Origin: Takifugu bimaculatus
Taxonomy: Eukaryota; Chordata; Actinopteri; Tetraodontiformes; Tetraodontidae
DNA: 64,000 nucleotides
Reading direction: 5' to 3'
Assembly (NCBI GenBank): GCA_004026145.2
Contig: CP034986.1
Location: forward strand, 373,550 to 437,549
Numbering within the stretch: position 1 is the stretch's first letter; each line of letters opens with the position of its first letter. The notes beneath the pieces are model-generated. The model was not told where the DNA came from. It was given only the letters and a program-made list of their open reading frames with translations, and ran no database searches. The position numbers and the translations under genes are program-made. Shown here piece by piece: positions 11,716 to 23,700 of the stretch.

Positions 11716-14700
11716 CACACACACACACTAACCATCACAACTAACCCTGATCTAAACCCGGTTCTAACCTCAACCTTAATACAAGGTCGTAGAAGAAGAC
11801 ACTCACACGCACACACACACACACACACACACTCACACACACACACACACTCCCGTCCTCCTCCTCCTGTGCAGACCCAATGACCTGCCCCTGACCTGGG
11901 CTTCACCTTCAGGCCGACATGTTCAAACATCTGCAGGAACAAACAGAAGAGATCGGTCTGAGGAGCCGTTCTGGTTCTGGTTCTGTTGTTTAGCACTGAG
12001 CACGTTGCTCGTTTTCATGTCATGGGTGACCGTCCCACACCATGAGGTCCTGTTCCTCCTGAGGACCTAGTGGGGGCTACAGCATTTTCCCAGTGTTCCC
12101 TCCATCCCTGTTGTCTGACCTCTCTCTCTCTCTCTCTGTGTCTCTATGTCTCTCTGCCAGTTTGTGGATGTGAGCTGGCCCATGGAGGCTTCTTCGTGCG
12201 TCAGGGTGAGTACATCTGCACTCTGGACTACCAGGGCTTGTATGGGACTCGCTGCTTCAGCTGCCAGGACTTCATCGAGGGGGAGGTGGTCTCGGCCCTG
12301 GGGAAGACCTACCACCCCCGCTGCTTCGTCTGTTCCTCCTGCAAGTACGTAGCAGCATCCTGATCCTTCCTTTATCCTAAAGTCTTGTTCCATATGTTCC
12401 CTCTCAGTCAGGAGGGAGAAGAAAGGTGCTCACAATCCACCAAAGCAGTTTTCTAATCTGCGCGTGTGTGATTTAAATAATCACGTGAGAGCGTTGCTAT
12501 AGAAACTGTGTCAGAGGTGACACTTATCCGGTGTCAGAATGCTAAACTTGTCCTCTGGGGCATCCGTTCTGTGACACCCTCACATGTTGAACTATAGAAA
12601 ACACACACGTGTTCCAGCCTTGGACCAGCTCCATCACCTGTCTCTGAACATGTGAAAGCTTCAACTGAGTGTGTGTGTGTGTGTGTGCGTGCGTGTGTGT
12701 GTGCATGCACTCCAGGCCTGGAAAGGTAATGGCAGCCTGGAAGTGTGTGGTCAGTCCGTGGTGCTGCTCTGAAGACTGCTGTTGAGTGACTGAGGCTGTG
12801 GGCGGGGCCTGTGTGACCACGGGGCCCGTGTGACCACGTGCACGTTCATGTGGTGATCCCGACATTGGAGCTGAGACCGTCTGCCGTTTGTGCGGAGATC
12901 ATACAAATGCAACGTTTGGCATCTTCGGACGGAGCGGCACGAAGAGGAAGGTGGCGCTGTAGGCGTCACGGGATCAGCTGATCCGCTCTTGACGTCATGC
13001 CTGTGTGGATTGTTGATCTCTTCCCTTTAGTTGTCCGTCCTCACGTCCTGCCTTCCGCTTCTGAAGCAGTTGAACTTTGTCGCCCTCTAGTGGAGGCCGC
13101 ATTGATGATCTGGCAGGAGTCACAGAGCTCAATACGAGGCTAAAAGTGCAGCCAGGTGATCGATTTGTAACCAGAAACCACCCTCAGCACTTCAGGCAGT
13201 CAGAAATTAAGTCTGACCTCAGGATCAACTCCATCAAATCATCAGTGTGAATAAATCAGGAGCTGCTCAGAAGGTTGCTAACACTGGCTGGGACCCAAAG
13301 TAGCCAGAAACAGAACATCAGCACACAAACCTGCTATAGTCAGCATTTAATCGTTTCAATTTCAGGTTACGTTCGACCTTTTTGATGGGACCAACAGGAC
13401 TGTTTACCTGGTTCAGTTTGGTTTTTGGTAGTAATTAGAATCTATGTCTCTTTACACAGTCGTCCTCAGGAAATAAAGCTCTTGAGGACTGACTGTGTCA
13501 CAGCAGCTGATGGTGAGGCTTTAACAGAAGCCATGAGGTCAAACGTCCAGGCTGTGAGGTCATGTGTCCAGGCTGTGAGGTCAAATGTCCAGGCTGTGAG
13601 GTCAAACGTCCAGGCTGTGAGGTCAAACGTCCAGGCTGTGAGGTCACATGTCCAGGCTGTGAGGTCACATGTCCAGGCTGTGAGGTCATGTGTCCAGGCT
13701 ATGAGGTCAAACGTCCAGGCTGTGAGGTCACGTGTCCAGGCTGTGAGGTCACATGTCCAGGCTGTGAGGTCACATGTCCAGGCTGTGAGGTCATGTGTCC
13801 AGGCTATGAGGTCAAACGTCCAGGCTGTGAGGTCATGTGTCAAGGCTGTGAGGTCACATGTCCAGGCTGTGAGGTCACATGTCCAGGCTGCAGGACATCG
13901 CTGCTGAGGAATGTTTCGCCCTGTGACAGAATCTCACACCGTCATTCAAACTTTAATCATCTTTTTGTTCGTCCCTGCTAGAGAATAATGAGGCCTGTTT
14001 TAATATTATCATTGTAAATGGTCTCACCTCTGACCTGTGACGGCGACTTGAACATGGAGTGGAAGTGAAGGTACCACACTGGTTCAGGGCCTTCTTGGGA
14101 AGCACTCAACCTTTTTACAAACGACACAGCTGTTTATTCCTGTTTGTATGTTTAAGACCTAAAGTGAGTGAAGTGAACAAACACCCTCCCACAATGGACC
14201 CCTCCCACTGCGGATCCCTCCCACTGTGGACCCCTCCCACAATGGACCCCTCCCACTGTGGACCCCTCCCACTGTGGACCCCTCCCATTATGGACCCCTC
14301 CCACTGTGGACTCCTCCCACTGTGGACCCCTCCCACTGCGGACCCCTCCCACAGTGGACCCCTCCCATTGTGGGCCCCTCCCACTGCAGACCCCTCCCAC
14401 AGACAGGTCATGGCTCAGATGCTTGATGATCTCAACCTTTGTCTCTTGCAGACAACCGTTTCCGGCTGGCGACCGAGTGACGTTCAACGGGAAGGAGTGC
14501 GTCTGCCAGAATTGCACCCAGCCGCTCCCGGCCAACAGCCCGGCGCCCATCCAGGCCGTGCACAGTCAGTACTTTGAGTCTTCTGGCCAAACGCGTCCTC
14601 CTCTCGGTTTGCGTGAGCAGATTTGTGTCCTCAGACTGCTGCGGCTGCGGGAAGGAGTTCAAGAACGAGCAGTCTCTGGTGGCCCTGGACAAGCACTGGC

Positions 14701-17700
14701 ACCTGGGCTGCTTCAAGTGTCGGGTCTGCAACAAGGTGCTCAATGCCGAGTACATCAGCAAGTAGGTGCCAGCATTCCGTGCGCACTCCCTCAGCATGAA
14801 AATGGATCACATGATCAACGTCAGGCAACACTGACCCTCAGAACTCCACTTGGGTTTTAGCTCAGTGCTCATTAACGCCGCGTCTCGCGCTGTTTTCCCC
14901 TCGCAGAGATGGAGTTCCGTACTGTGAATCGGACTACCACGCCATGTTTGGCATCCAGTGCGAGAGCTGTCAGAAGTACATCACTGGGAAGGTCCTGGAG
15001 GTAACGCTACAGCTAGCACCTACTGCTGACACGGTGAACTAGCTGTTCCCGCCATGTCACCAACCAGGAACATCAGTTCAACTCGTCCCTGTTGTTACTG
15101 TCATAAGATGTTTTTGTCGTCACAGAAAAGAGGCTAATTGTGACGTCTGAGCACTGCGGGGTTTCTCTCTCGTTGATCTTTGCCAATAGAGTTTGCTAAA
15201 CCTTCGTTTTCCATCCGTTTTTCTTTCTGTGTTGGTCCGATTTCCGACTGAACACTGACCACCTCGCCAGGATGTTGTCCCTGGAGGAGGCTTTTTCTTT
15301 AACAATGTAGTTTCATTGTTTCAATAAAGCCCTGATGTTTGATATGGAGTAGACACTCAACACACAGCATGACCATGAAAAGATGGACGGATGATAGCTG
15401 AGAGCTTCTCCAGAAAGGCCTAACACCCAAATGTTCTCGTACTGGTGTGGGTTCTTCACCTTTTAGATACATTGTAGACACTGTAGAAGCCTTTCAGAGC
15501 TGTTGAATTCCTGCTGCGGTGACGCTTGAAGCAGATTTCCTCACGTCCTTGTCGGGTCGAAGATTAAAGCTTTTTGATGAAGGCTCCGGTTTTTTGACTT
15601 ATCCTCTTAAAAGTTGTCTCCTGGCTGTCCTCCTGACGTTCCTGTAACTCTGTCGTCTCTCCCAGGCTGGGGAGAAGCACTACCACCCCACGTGTGCCCG
15701 CTGTGCCCGCTGTGAGCAGATGTTTGCAGAAGGAGAGGAAATGTACCTTCAAGGTAAAGGGTTTCACTTTCCTTCTCGTTAGATCTTCCACTCTTCTGTT
15801 TGGGAATTATCATCGGAAATGGGTTCTGTGACGAGTACCTGAGGACAGAAGGAAATCTGACATCTGAGAGAACATCCAGAGACTGTCCAGGATCTCCTGT
15901 TCTGTTCTTTTAGTCCAGGCAAGATTCCTCTCAAACGTTCCCTCAGCGTTCTGCTCTGTGTCCTCAGGATCGTCCATCTGGCATCCTCCATGCAGACAAG
16001 CAGCCAAGCTGGAGGAGAAGAGTAAGGTACGTAAGATACAGGTGCTCTCATAGAACTTACAGCCACGTTGCTTTTTAGGAAATGGAGGGGCAAAGAGCCC
16101 CTGAATTCCAGCTCATCCCAAAGTATCCCCAGGTAATCCCAGGATAATCCCTTATGGGGTTAAATTGAGGGGGAAAAGTGTTTCTTCTGTGTGTAGATGA
16201 GATCCAAACCATTTCCCTCATAGATGTGGTCTTCTCCAGGCTGCTCAGACCACGTTCTCTGAGCAGTGGTTGAGTCTGAGCTGACCCTCCTGCTGGACTT
16301 TGGTTCCTGTGGTTGTGCGTTGCGATAACCGCGTTAACTAGAAGCATCGGTAGCACCTTCAGATGTGTTCAGGTGGACCTGCAGCTGTTCGGGTTTTCTC
16401 GCTTTTTACCCATCATCTGTCATTGTCATCCCTCACCATAACCAATCTCCTCCCTAGAAGCAGGTCCGGATACAGCTCAGTGACATCCCAGAGCAACAGG
16501 TCGGTGCTCCGCTGCATCCCCCCCCCCCATAACCACCTGCTGCATGGGTTGAAACTGTTCTGATGTTTGACTAAGAAGCCACACCCAGACGGAGAGCTAT
16601 GATGGATGTATCTGCAGCGCACTCAGGAACAAAGATCAGTCCTCAGAGGTCCACATGAGAACGTGGCCAAAACTCCATCTTGTTCCCCCGGCAGCTGCTG
16701 TTGTTGACGGTGAAAGAGCAGGAAGTGGGCTGTGGCCACTAGATGCTGGCAGACTTTAGGATGTCCTGTATGTTCTGACATCTCCTCAGCCTTCTCCCAG
16801 TTCCCCAGGAGGACAGAGACTGGTGCATGTTGTGTTCAGGGTTCAGACCATTTAGTCAGTCCTTAGTCAGCTGAAGGTTCACGTTTGGATTTGTGGATAT
16901 TCTGACTTTCTTCTCTGCAGATCTTCTCAAGTTCAGGTGGATGATGTTTGAGTCTGGTTGAAGGTTCTTTTTGTGGGTCTTTAGTCCAGCCTGGACTTTG
17001 ATCAGTATCCCTGTCCCAGCTCCTGAACGCCACGAGAGGAGCCTGGCTTCATCCCAACACGATGCTTAGAATGAGGTCTCAGTCTTGGTTCCATCAGAGC
17101 AGCTTTCAGCTTCTGTGTGGACATAAACTCAGATTGGAGGAGCTGCGCTGATGGTTGACCTTCGGGAATTTTGCTGCATACAGGATCAGGACCTCAGTCA
17201 GGGTGAATGCCAGGTTCTAGGGTTCTCTCTTTTTCACTGACAGACGGCTGTGGACTAAAATCAATGTGTAGGAACGTCTCAAAGATGATCAAGAGAAGTA
17301 GAAGGTCCCAGAGCTGAGGTCCCATCTCAGAGTAAAGAGTGTGAATACTGCTGATGAGAGAGAGAACTATTGATGGAGATGAGATGAAGACCATCATGTC
17401 CAGGGTTCAAAGCTGAAGTCAGAGGAGGCTGTTGATCACTGGATGGTTGTTTGTTCAGAACTAATCCTTCATGAGTGTGTTCTCAGTGTGTGCGATACTA
17501 AAACTCTGCTGTGAGTTCTTGAGGAGAAACCTGTGAATTCCTTTCACGTGGAGCATGAGTATGGATGCACAGCGCGTGAGGCAGCTGTGCGTCACCGGTA
17601 AAAGCATCTACTGGCTCGTTTCAGGCGACCCGGACTTCATCTGAGAGCATCACTTCAGTCCCGGCCTCCAGCGCCTCGGGCTCCCCCAGCAGAGTCATCT

Positions 17701-20700
17701 ACGTAAGTCTGCACTACCTCCAGCCACCATCGGGGGCAGCAGCGGTCTAAAAGGATGTTAACATTCGTTTTCCTGCATGCTCTCACAGGCCAAACTGGGG
17801 GAGGAGATGCTGGACTACAAAGACCTGGCAGCGCTTCCGAAGACCAAGGCCATCTACAACATCGACAGACCCGACATGTTGTCATACTCGCCGTACATCA
17901 GCTACGCGTCAGAGGAGCGACACTACGCAGAGGTAGCGAAGCTCAGCCGCCTCGCCTGCCGCCGGACGCAGAAATGCTCAGCTAGAGCACGTTAGATGTT
18001 CTTAATTCGTTCATTCATGTCACCCATCGGCAGTAAACGCTCGCCGACGCTGCTCAGCTCCTCGTGAAGAGCTCAGTCGTGCTCCCAAGTAGCCGCCAGA
18101 AAGGTTTTACACTGCTGCAGTTTGTATTCTCACCAGCAGGAGGCACCAAAACGAATCACAGTGAGGTTTAAACATTGTCTTGCTGTGTGCGGGAGCGTTG
18201 GTTCTGGGGAGACCAGTGATGCTGTTTGGTTTAGAGACAGAGACGTTGAGTCTAGACATGAGGCAGAGCTGGAGGAGACAGAGGTCCTCGTTGGGAGGAG
18301 TGAGGATGGAGAGAATCAGAACTGAGAACATTAGAGGGGTCGCACGTGTTAGATGTTCTGGAGGTACTGCAAGATGTCTGTGTAGATTCTCAATCATCCA
18401 GGTCATTGTATCCAAAGTAGTTTTCTCTGTCAACTGGACTGGGTTTCTTCTCTTGAAGACGTTTCGCCTTCTATCCAGAAGGCTTCTTCAGTTCTGAAAT
18501 CGCTGGGGAGAGAGCTTGAAAATATATAGCTCCTGTGGACCATTGCATCCAGTAGTTTAAGGTTTCATTTTCCACCCATCCATCCCATCCATCCATCTAT
18601 CCATCCATCCATCCATCCATCCATCCATCTATCCATCCATCCATCCCATCCATCCATCTATCCATCCATCCATCCATCCATCCATCCACCCATCCATCCA
18701 TCCACCTCAACTGAATTTTTCTTTTTCTTTCTGTAACCTTGGTATTCTACTCTTTATTTGCAGTCTCCCCAGCTACCTTTGTCTTCTACAATTGAGGTAA
18801 TATCATCTATCCATCCGTCCATCTGTCCATCTGTCCATCCGTCCCTCTGTCCACCATCCACCTGACCTAAATTTTCCCCTTTTGGCTTTTGTAACCTTGG
18901 CTTTCTCCCCTCTTTATTTGCAGTCCCCACAGCTGCTTTCTCCAGCTATGACCGAGGTAACGTCACGCTAGTGTGGCCGTCACACAAATCCATTGTCATC
19001 ATCATCGACGTCAGTGAGCCTTAGCTTAGCCGAGTTAGCATCGCAACATCGCAGCAATGGGAAATTTTGCTTCTTGCTCATCAACCATTTGATGTATTAG
19101 TCACGTAGTTTGTGTAAGAATATTAGCGTAGCGCTTTTTTATTTTTCATTGGTTAGCATGTCCTTGCGTTTGGACCTCTGGACTAAACATGTCCCCTGAC
19201 ATTTGTCCTGTGTTGATGTTCGCCGTGTGTTGCCTCATTCTAAATGAATGTCAGACGTGGGCTCCTGCCGCAGCGCTAGAGGAGGTCGTGGACTCGCAAC
19301 TTTTTTCTTAGCGCTATCAGCTGACTGCGATAACGCCACGTGTTTTTCGTATCCAGGGCGATGGGGAAAAATCCCCGCGTCAGCGGAGGCCGTCCAGCCC
19401 CAGTTCCAACAGCTCCCTGGGTGGCTACGGACGCTACACGCCCTCTCGTTCCCCTCAGAATTACAGTCAACAAGGTACGTTTGTGAGACTGTTGCTCTTT
19501 AAAAGGTGAACATAAATTTAGCTGCTGCTGGTTGACTAGCGTGACACCAGCGACCCGTTCGTATGTGACCTGTAGGATAATTCAGACTGTTCATCAGAGC
19601 GCCACCAGACGTTCATGCAACCCTGTTCTTTTCCTCCACCTCTAATGCTCACAGGTGCCTTTAAATACCCCCCCAGTGGGGCCAGGGACTCCTCCCCCCT
19701 GCCTCTGTACTGCCCTGGTGGGGCTGATGGTGGTAAGTACTCGCCAGCACCAGCAGTGGGCAGTGCAGGCTTGTCTTATCACCTGAACCCCACCACCCTG
19801 ACCATGCTGCAGCAGCACAACTACATCCCGTACTTCAGAGGTATCCGAGCACACCGAGACCCCGCCCTAGTCCACTATAGACACAATGGACCCCCCTCCA
19901 GGTTCACCACTGTTGGACAGAAAACAATGCCACCTTTTTTTTAAAAAAAAAAAAAGCTATTGGATGAAAGGGTGTTAAAACAAAAGCAGAGTTAAAGATC
20001 AGAACATTTGAACCCAGACCAGGGAACAGCAGCGAGACGGTGGTCCTGTCTGTGTTTGACTAGGAACGAGGGTCCAAACGTCTGGAGTGCTGTGATACCA
20101 CCGTTTGACTGACCTAATATGGCATGAGCTGTGCGTTATGTCCAAGTGAACCATATGTTTGAGCTCACAACACAGCTGTGTGGATTAGAACATGACCAGG
20201 AACCTGCTAACGCTACCCATGACAGCAAACTCATACCAGACCCAATCGTAACCTCCTTTCTCCTGAACGCCCTCAGGGTTGAAACAGGACCCCCTACCTG
20301 ACCTTAAGCCTAGGACATCCCTGCATCTCAGGTTACCTCTCCCCGACGGTAAAATCCCAGTAGTCTTTCTCTTTTGTCCTCCCCCCCAGTGGAATGGTCA
20401 GCAGATGTTGTCTTTCAGTATGGTAGCTAATGTTGGGGTCCATCAGGGTCCATCATCAGGACCGCCTAGGTTTATTCTGCTTGCACTTGTCGCACCAACG
20501 TGTCTGTGGTCGTGGTCGCTGTCATGCATGGTCTAACTCACCTGAGTGTGTTTGAGACGATGTCCTCTAGGACACCTCATTGTGCTTGTCCGCTCAGTCT
20601 GTTGTCCTGTTTGCCGACATTAAACATACCCGGGTCACTTGACTGACCCCCTCCCGTAGCTCATCGAAGCACAGCTGTGATGCTAACCGTCATTTTGGCA

Positions 20701-23700
20701 GCTGCAGGTTAAACCAGCACTTGTGTGTGTGTGTGTGTGTGTGGGTGTGTGATGTCATCTACTGGTTCCTCGCAGTCTGAGTGGAAGAAGGGGAGTGTGT
20801 TCAATCAGATAACACCCCACCCCAACCCAAGGATTCAGTCTTTGAAGAACTGTAGCAGCCCCTCTCAGGGTTAGCGTCCTCAAGTCTAAAGTTACTTTTG
20901 CTGCTCCCTGGAGACGTGCTAAACCTCCTTCAAGGCTCCAGATGACATCATTTGAGCACCAAAAGAAAGAAGGTGGCAGATTATGACGTCTCTGTTGCTC
21001 ACCAGATCCAGAGCCAGCAGGTTAGGGTTTAGCTCCTGGTTTCTTGGGTAATGCAGACTTACTGTATAGAAGATCTGGAGACAACGTAGCATAATGCTGT
21101 CCATGCTAACCAGATAGCAGCTTCATTCTAGTGATTAAAAGTCTAGGTTGTGGGACGCGGGGGTGGGGGGTGGAGTGTGTGGGGAGGTTCAGCACGCCAC
21201 ATCAACTGAACCTGGACCAACATGTCACCTGCATCTTCAGCTGGAACTACTGAAATTGTTTTTACCGTCTAAACCTGCTTTATTTTTCTCCCTGATTTCC
21301 TTTCTTTTCTTCAAAACCCTCCCTCCTTCCTCCCGACGTGCACTGCTTCCCTTAACCCGACCGAAGGCAGCGAAAGTGGTCGGAGCACCCCCAGCTTATC
21401 CACCTTTTCTGATGGCAAATCCCCCTCCTCTACATATGTGCCCGTTCCCCGCCACTTCCACATACCAGGTAGGCCTGCCCGGCTGCAACCGCTGGACCAC
21501 ATCTGTCTCAACGTCTTCATCCTTTTTACAGATTTGTAGTCTGTGCGCGAGGCTGTCTGTACCCCCTGGACCAGTGGACGCGCCTCCCTACCCAGCAGTT
21601 TGGCTCAGTTCATTTGAAGTCCAGTTCGGTTCAGTTTAGTCTAAATCGGATCAAGTTTGGCTCAGTTGGATCCAGATCAGTTCAGATGTGTTCAGACTGC
21701 TTTAGTGCCTTTAGTGTGCGTGATTACAGTCATATTGTTGCTGAAACAATGTTCCCCATCATGCCAGGGACAGGAACCTGGTCCTAGAGGACCTATTCTA
21801 GTCTAGTCTTCAGGTTAGCCTCGTGCACGGGGCCGTGAAAGCCTCACCTTGAGTGCGATCCTGTCAAATATGCTGTTATCCGATTGCTGGTTTCCAAGGT
21901 TACTGACTTTGACTGGACATAGTGTTAAATGCGGACCAGTGGAATGGCGTAACCACACATGTATGCTGATGATCTTTGGTTGTGAGCCGTGGTTCATGTT
22001 TGTAGGGGGCGTGTCTTCACCTGGTGACCCTCAGGGTAGAAACAGTCACTCGTCCATAAACATTAGAAAACATTTAAACCCTAAAAGTGATGCTAAAACT
22101 GCCCATTTGCTGCATGAATGATTTTAATGATGTTTCTGGTTAAAGAACAAACAAAAACAAATGACATATGTGTTAAATCAACCTTTCCTGTGCCTCCCCA
22201 CCCCCCTCAATAACTGCTAACTCATGCTTCTCTCTCTCTTTCTTTCTCGGCTTTGTCCATTTTCTTTCCTCTGCACTTCTTCCCCTCTTCAGAGACTGTG
22301 GTCAAAGATAATCTCTATAGAAAACCCCCCATCTACAGACAGCATGGTACAGTCCACCTCCTCTTTAACACTGGTTCTTCTCTGCATGATGAGCTGCATG
22401 TCACCTGTCAATCATGGTTAAAGCCACACCCCCTTGTCAGGCCCCGCCCACAGTGGAGCTGCACACATGGAGCCGCTGTAGAGAAAACACCAACCATTCC
22501 ATAACGCACAAACATCCGCGGTTTTCCAGGGAATGTTATGTTGAATGAACCGTTGGGTTCTGATTGGCTCCTCAGGTGCTCCTCACACCGCTGCATCTGT
22601 CATGTTCAATAGGTGGAGCAGAAATCCTCGTGTTGTTTGTAGCTTTTCTGCTGGACATGTGTCTTCAGAGTGCTGGTGAGGACGCAGCTCCGGTCCGGCA
22701 CCAGTTTAAACGCCCCGATCACGGACCCCCACAGATGTGGGACCATCTCTGATTGGATAGAGTCCAAACACGCCTTTCCTGCTCTGCTCATGCATGTCTG
22801 CAGCTCGCTAGGGCCTTCTGTTAGTGTTGTGACTGACGCTCCCGCTGTCCTCTTTCACCATTCGTCTGTGTGTTGCCGTGGAGACGTTGGGCTCGTCACT
22901 CTACTTTCCTTCACAACACGGAAGCACGAGCACAAAAACGGGTCCAGAGAACTTTCATCACGGCTTCTGGGGGCGAAATCCGTGTCCTGTGACGGGAACA
23001 TCAGCTGCACGTGGCGCGGCCTGATCTGATGTGTGTTTGTGGAGCGCACGTACGTGCGTGGGCAACGGCCGTTGTTTAGAACCAATGATTTGGAGTTTGG
23101 GTCTGCTTAATGACCAGGAACAGATATTCTTGAGACCCGGAATGTTTCATATCCAGCGTCTCTGTTTCCACGTGCACTCCAGCCCTGCACCCTGTCTGTC
23201 CTGTAGGTGCCATCTGCAGCTGATGATGTCATGGTGGGTGGGGCTTGTGGTGTCACAGTGGGCGGGGCAAACTGTCAATAGATTGGGATGACTAATGTGG
23301 CGCCGCGTAACTTTGGACTGTTTTGCAGCATCTAGAACATCCTGGCAGGATGGGGAGGACAGTAAGGTGGGTGTCATCACGGCATTCCATCCGCTAACTC
23401 CTCTTTCCCATCATCCATCACTTCTTTCTCGCCCTTCGTCTCCCTGTAGAGGACCAGCTGGATGATCCTGAAGAGCGAAACAGACGGACACGCCGCGGCA
23501 GAAGAGGCGGACCCTCGTAAATCGACCTGCAGCCTGCCCACGGACGCTTCGCAGCCTCGTGAGTAGCCAAGCGCAGCTTCCCAAACGTGCACGTGCGCGC
23601 CGCGCGACCCTGAAAAGGAAATGTTCACGGTGGGCTTTTTTTTCTCGCAGATTTCCCCTACAGCAAGTCTGCGTCGTTGCCTGGATACGGTCGCAACGGC

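Noticed and set aside
23329..23558. Duplication of exons 23329-23366 and 23450-23558, both reading RTSW
   Set aside because: The shared four residues do not extend at nucleotide level, the flanking introns differ, and both exons are needed to keep phase.
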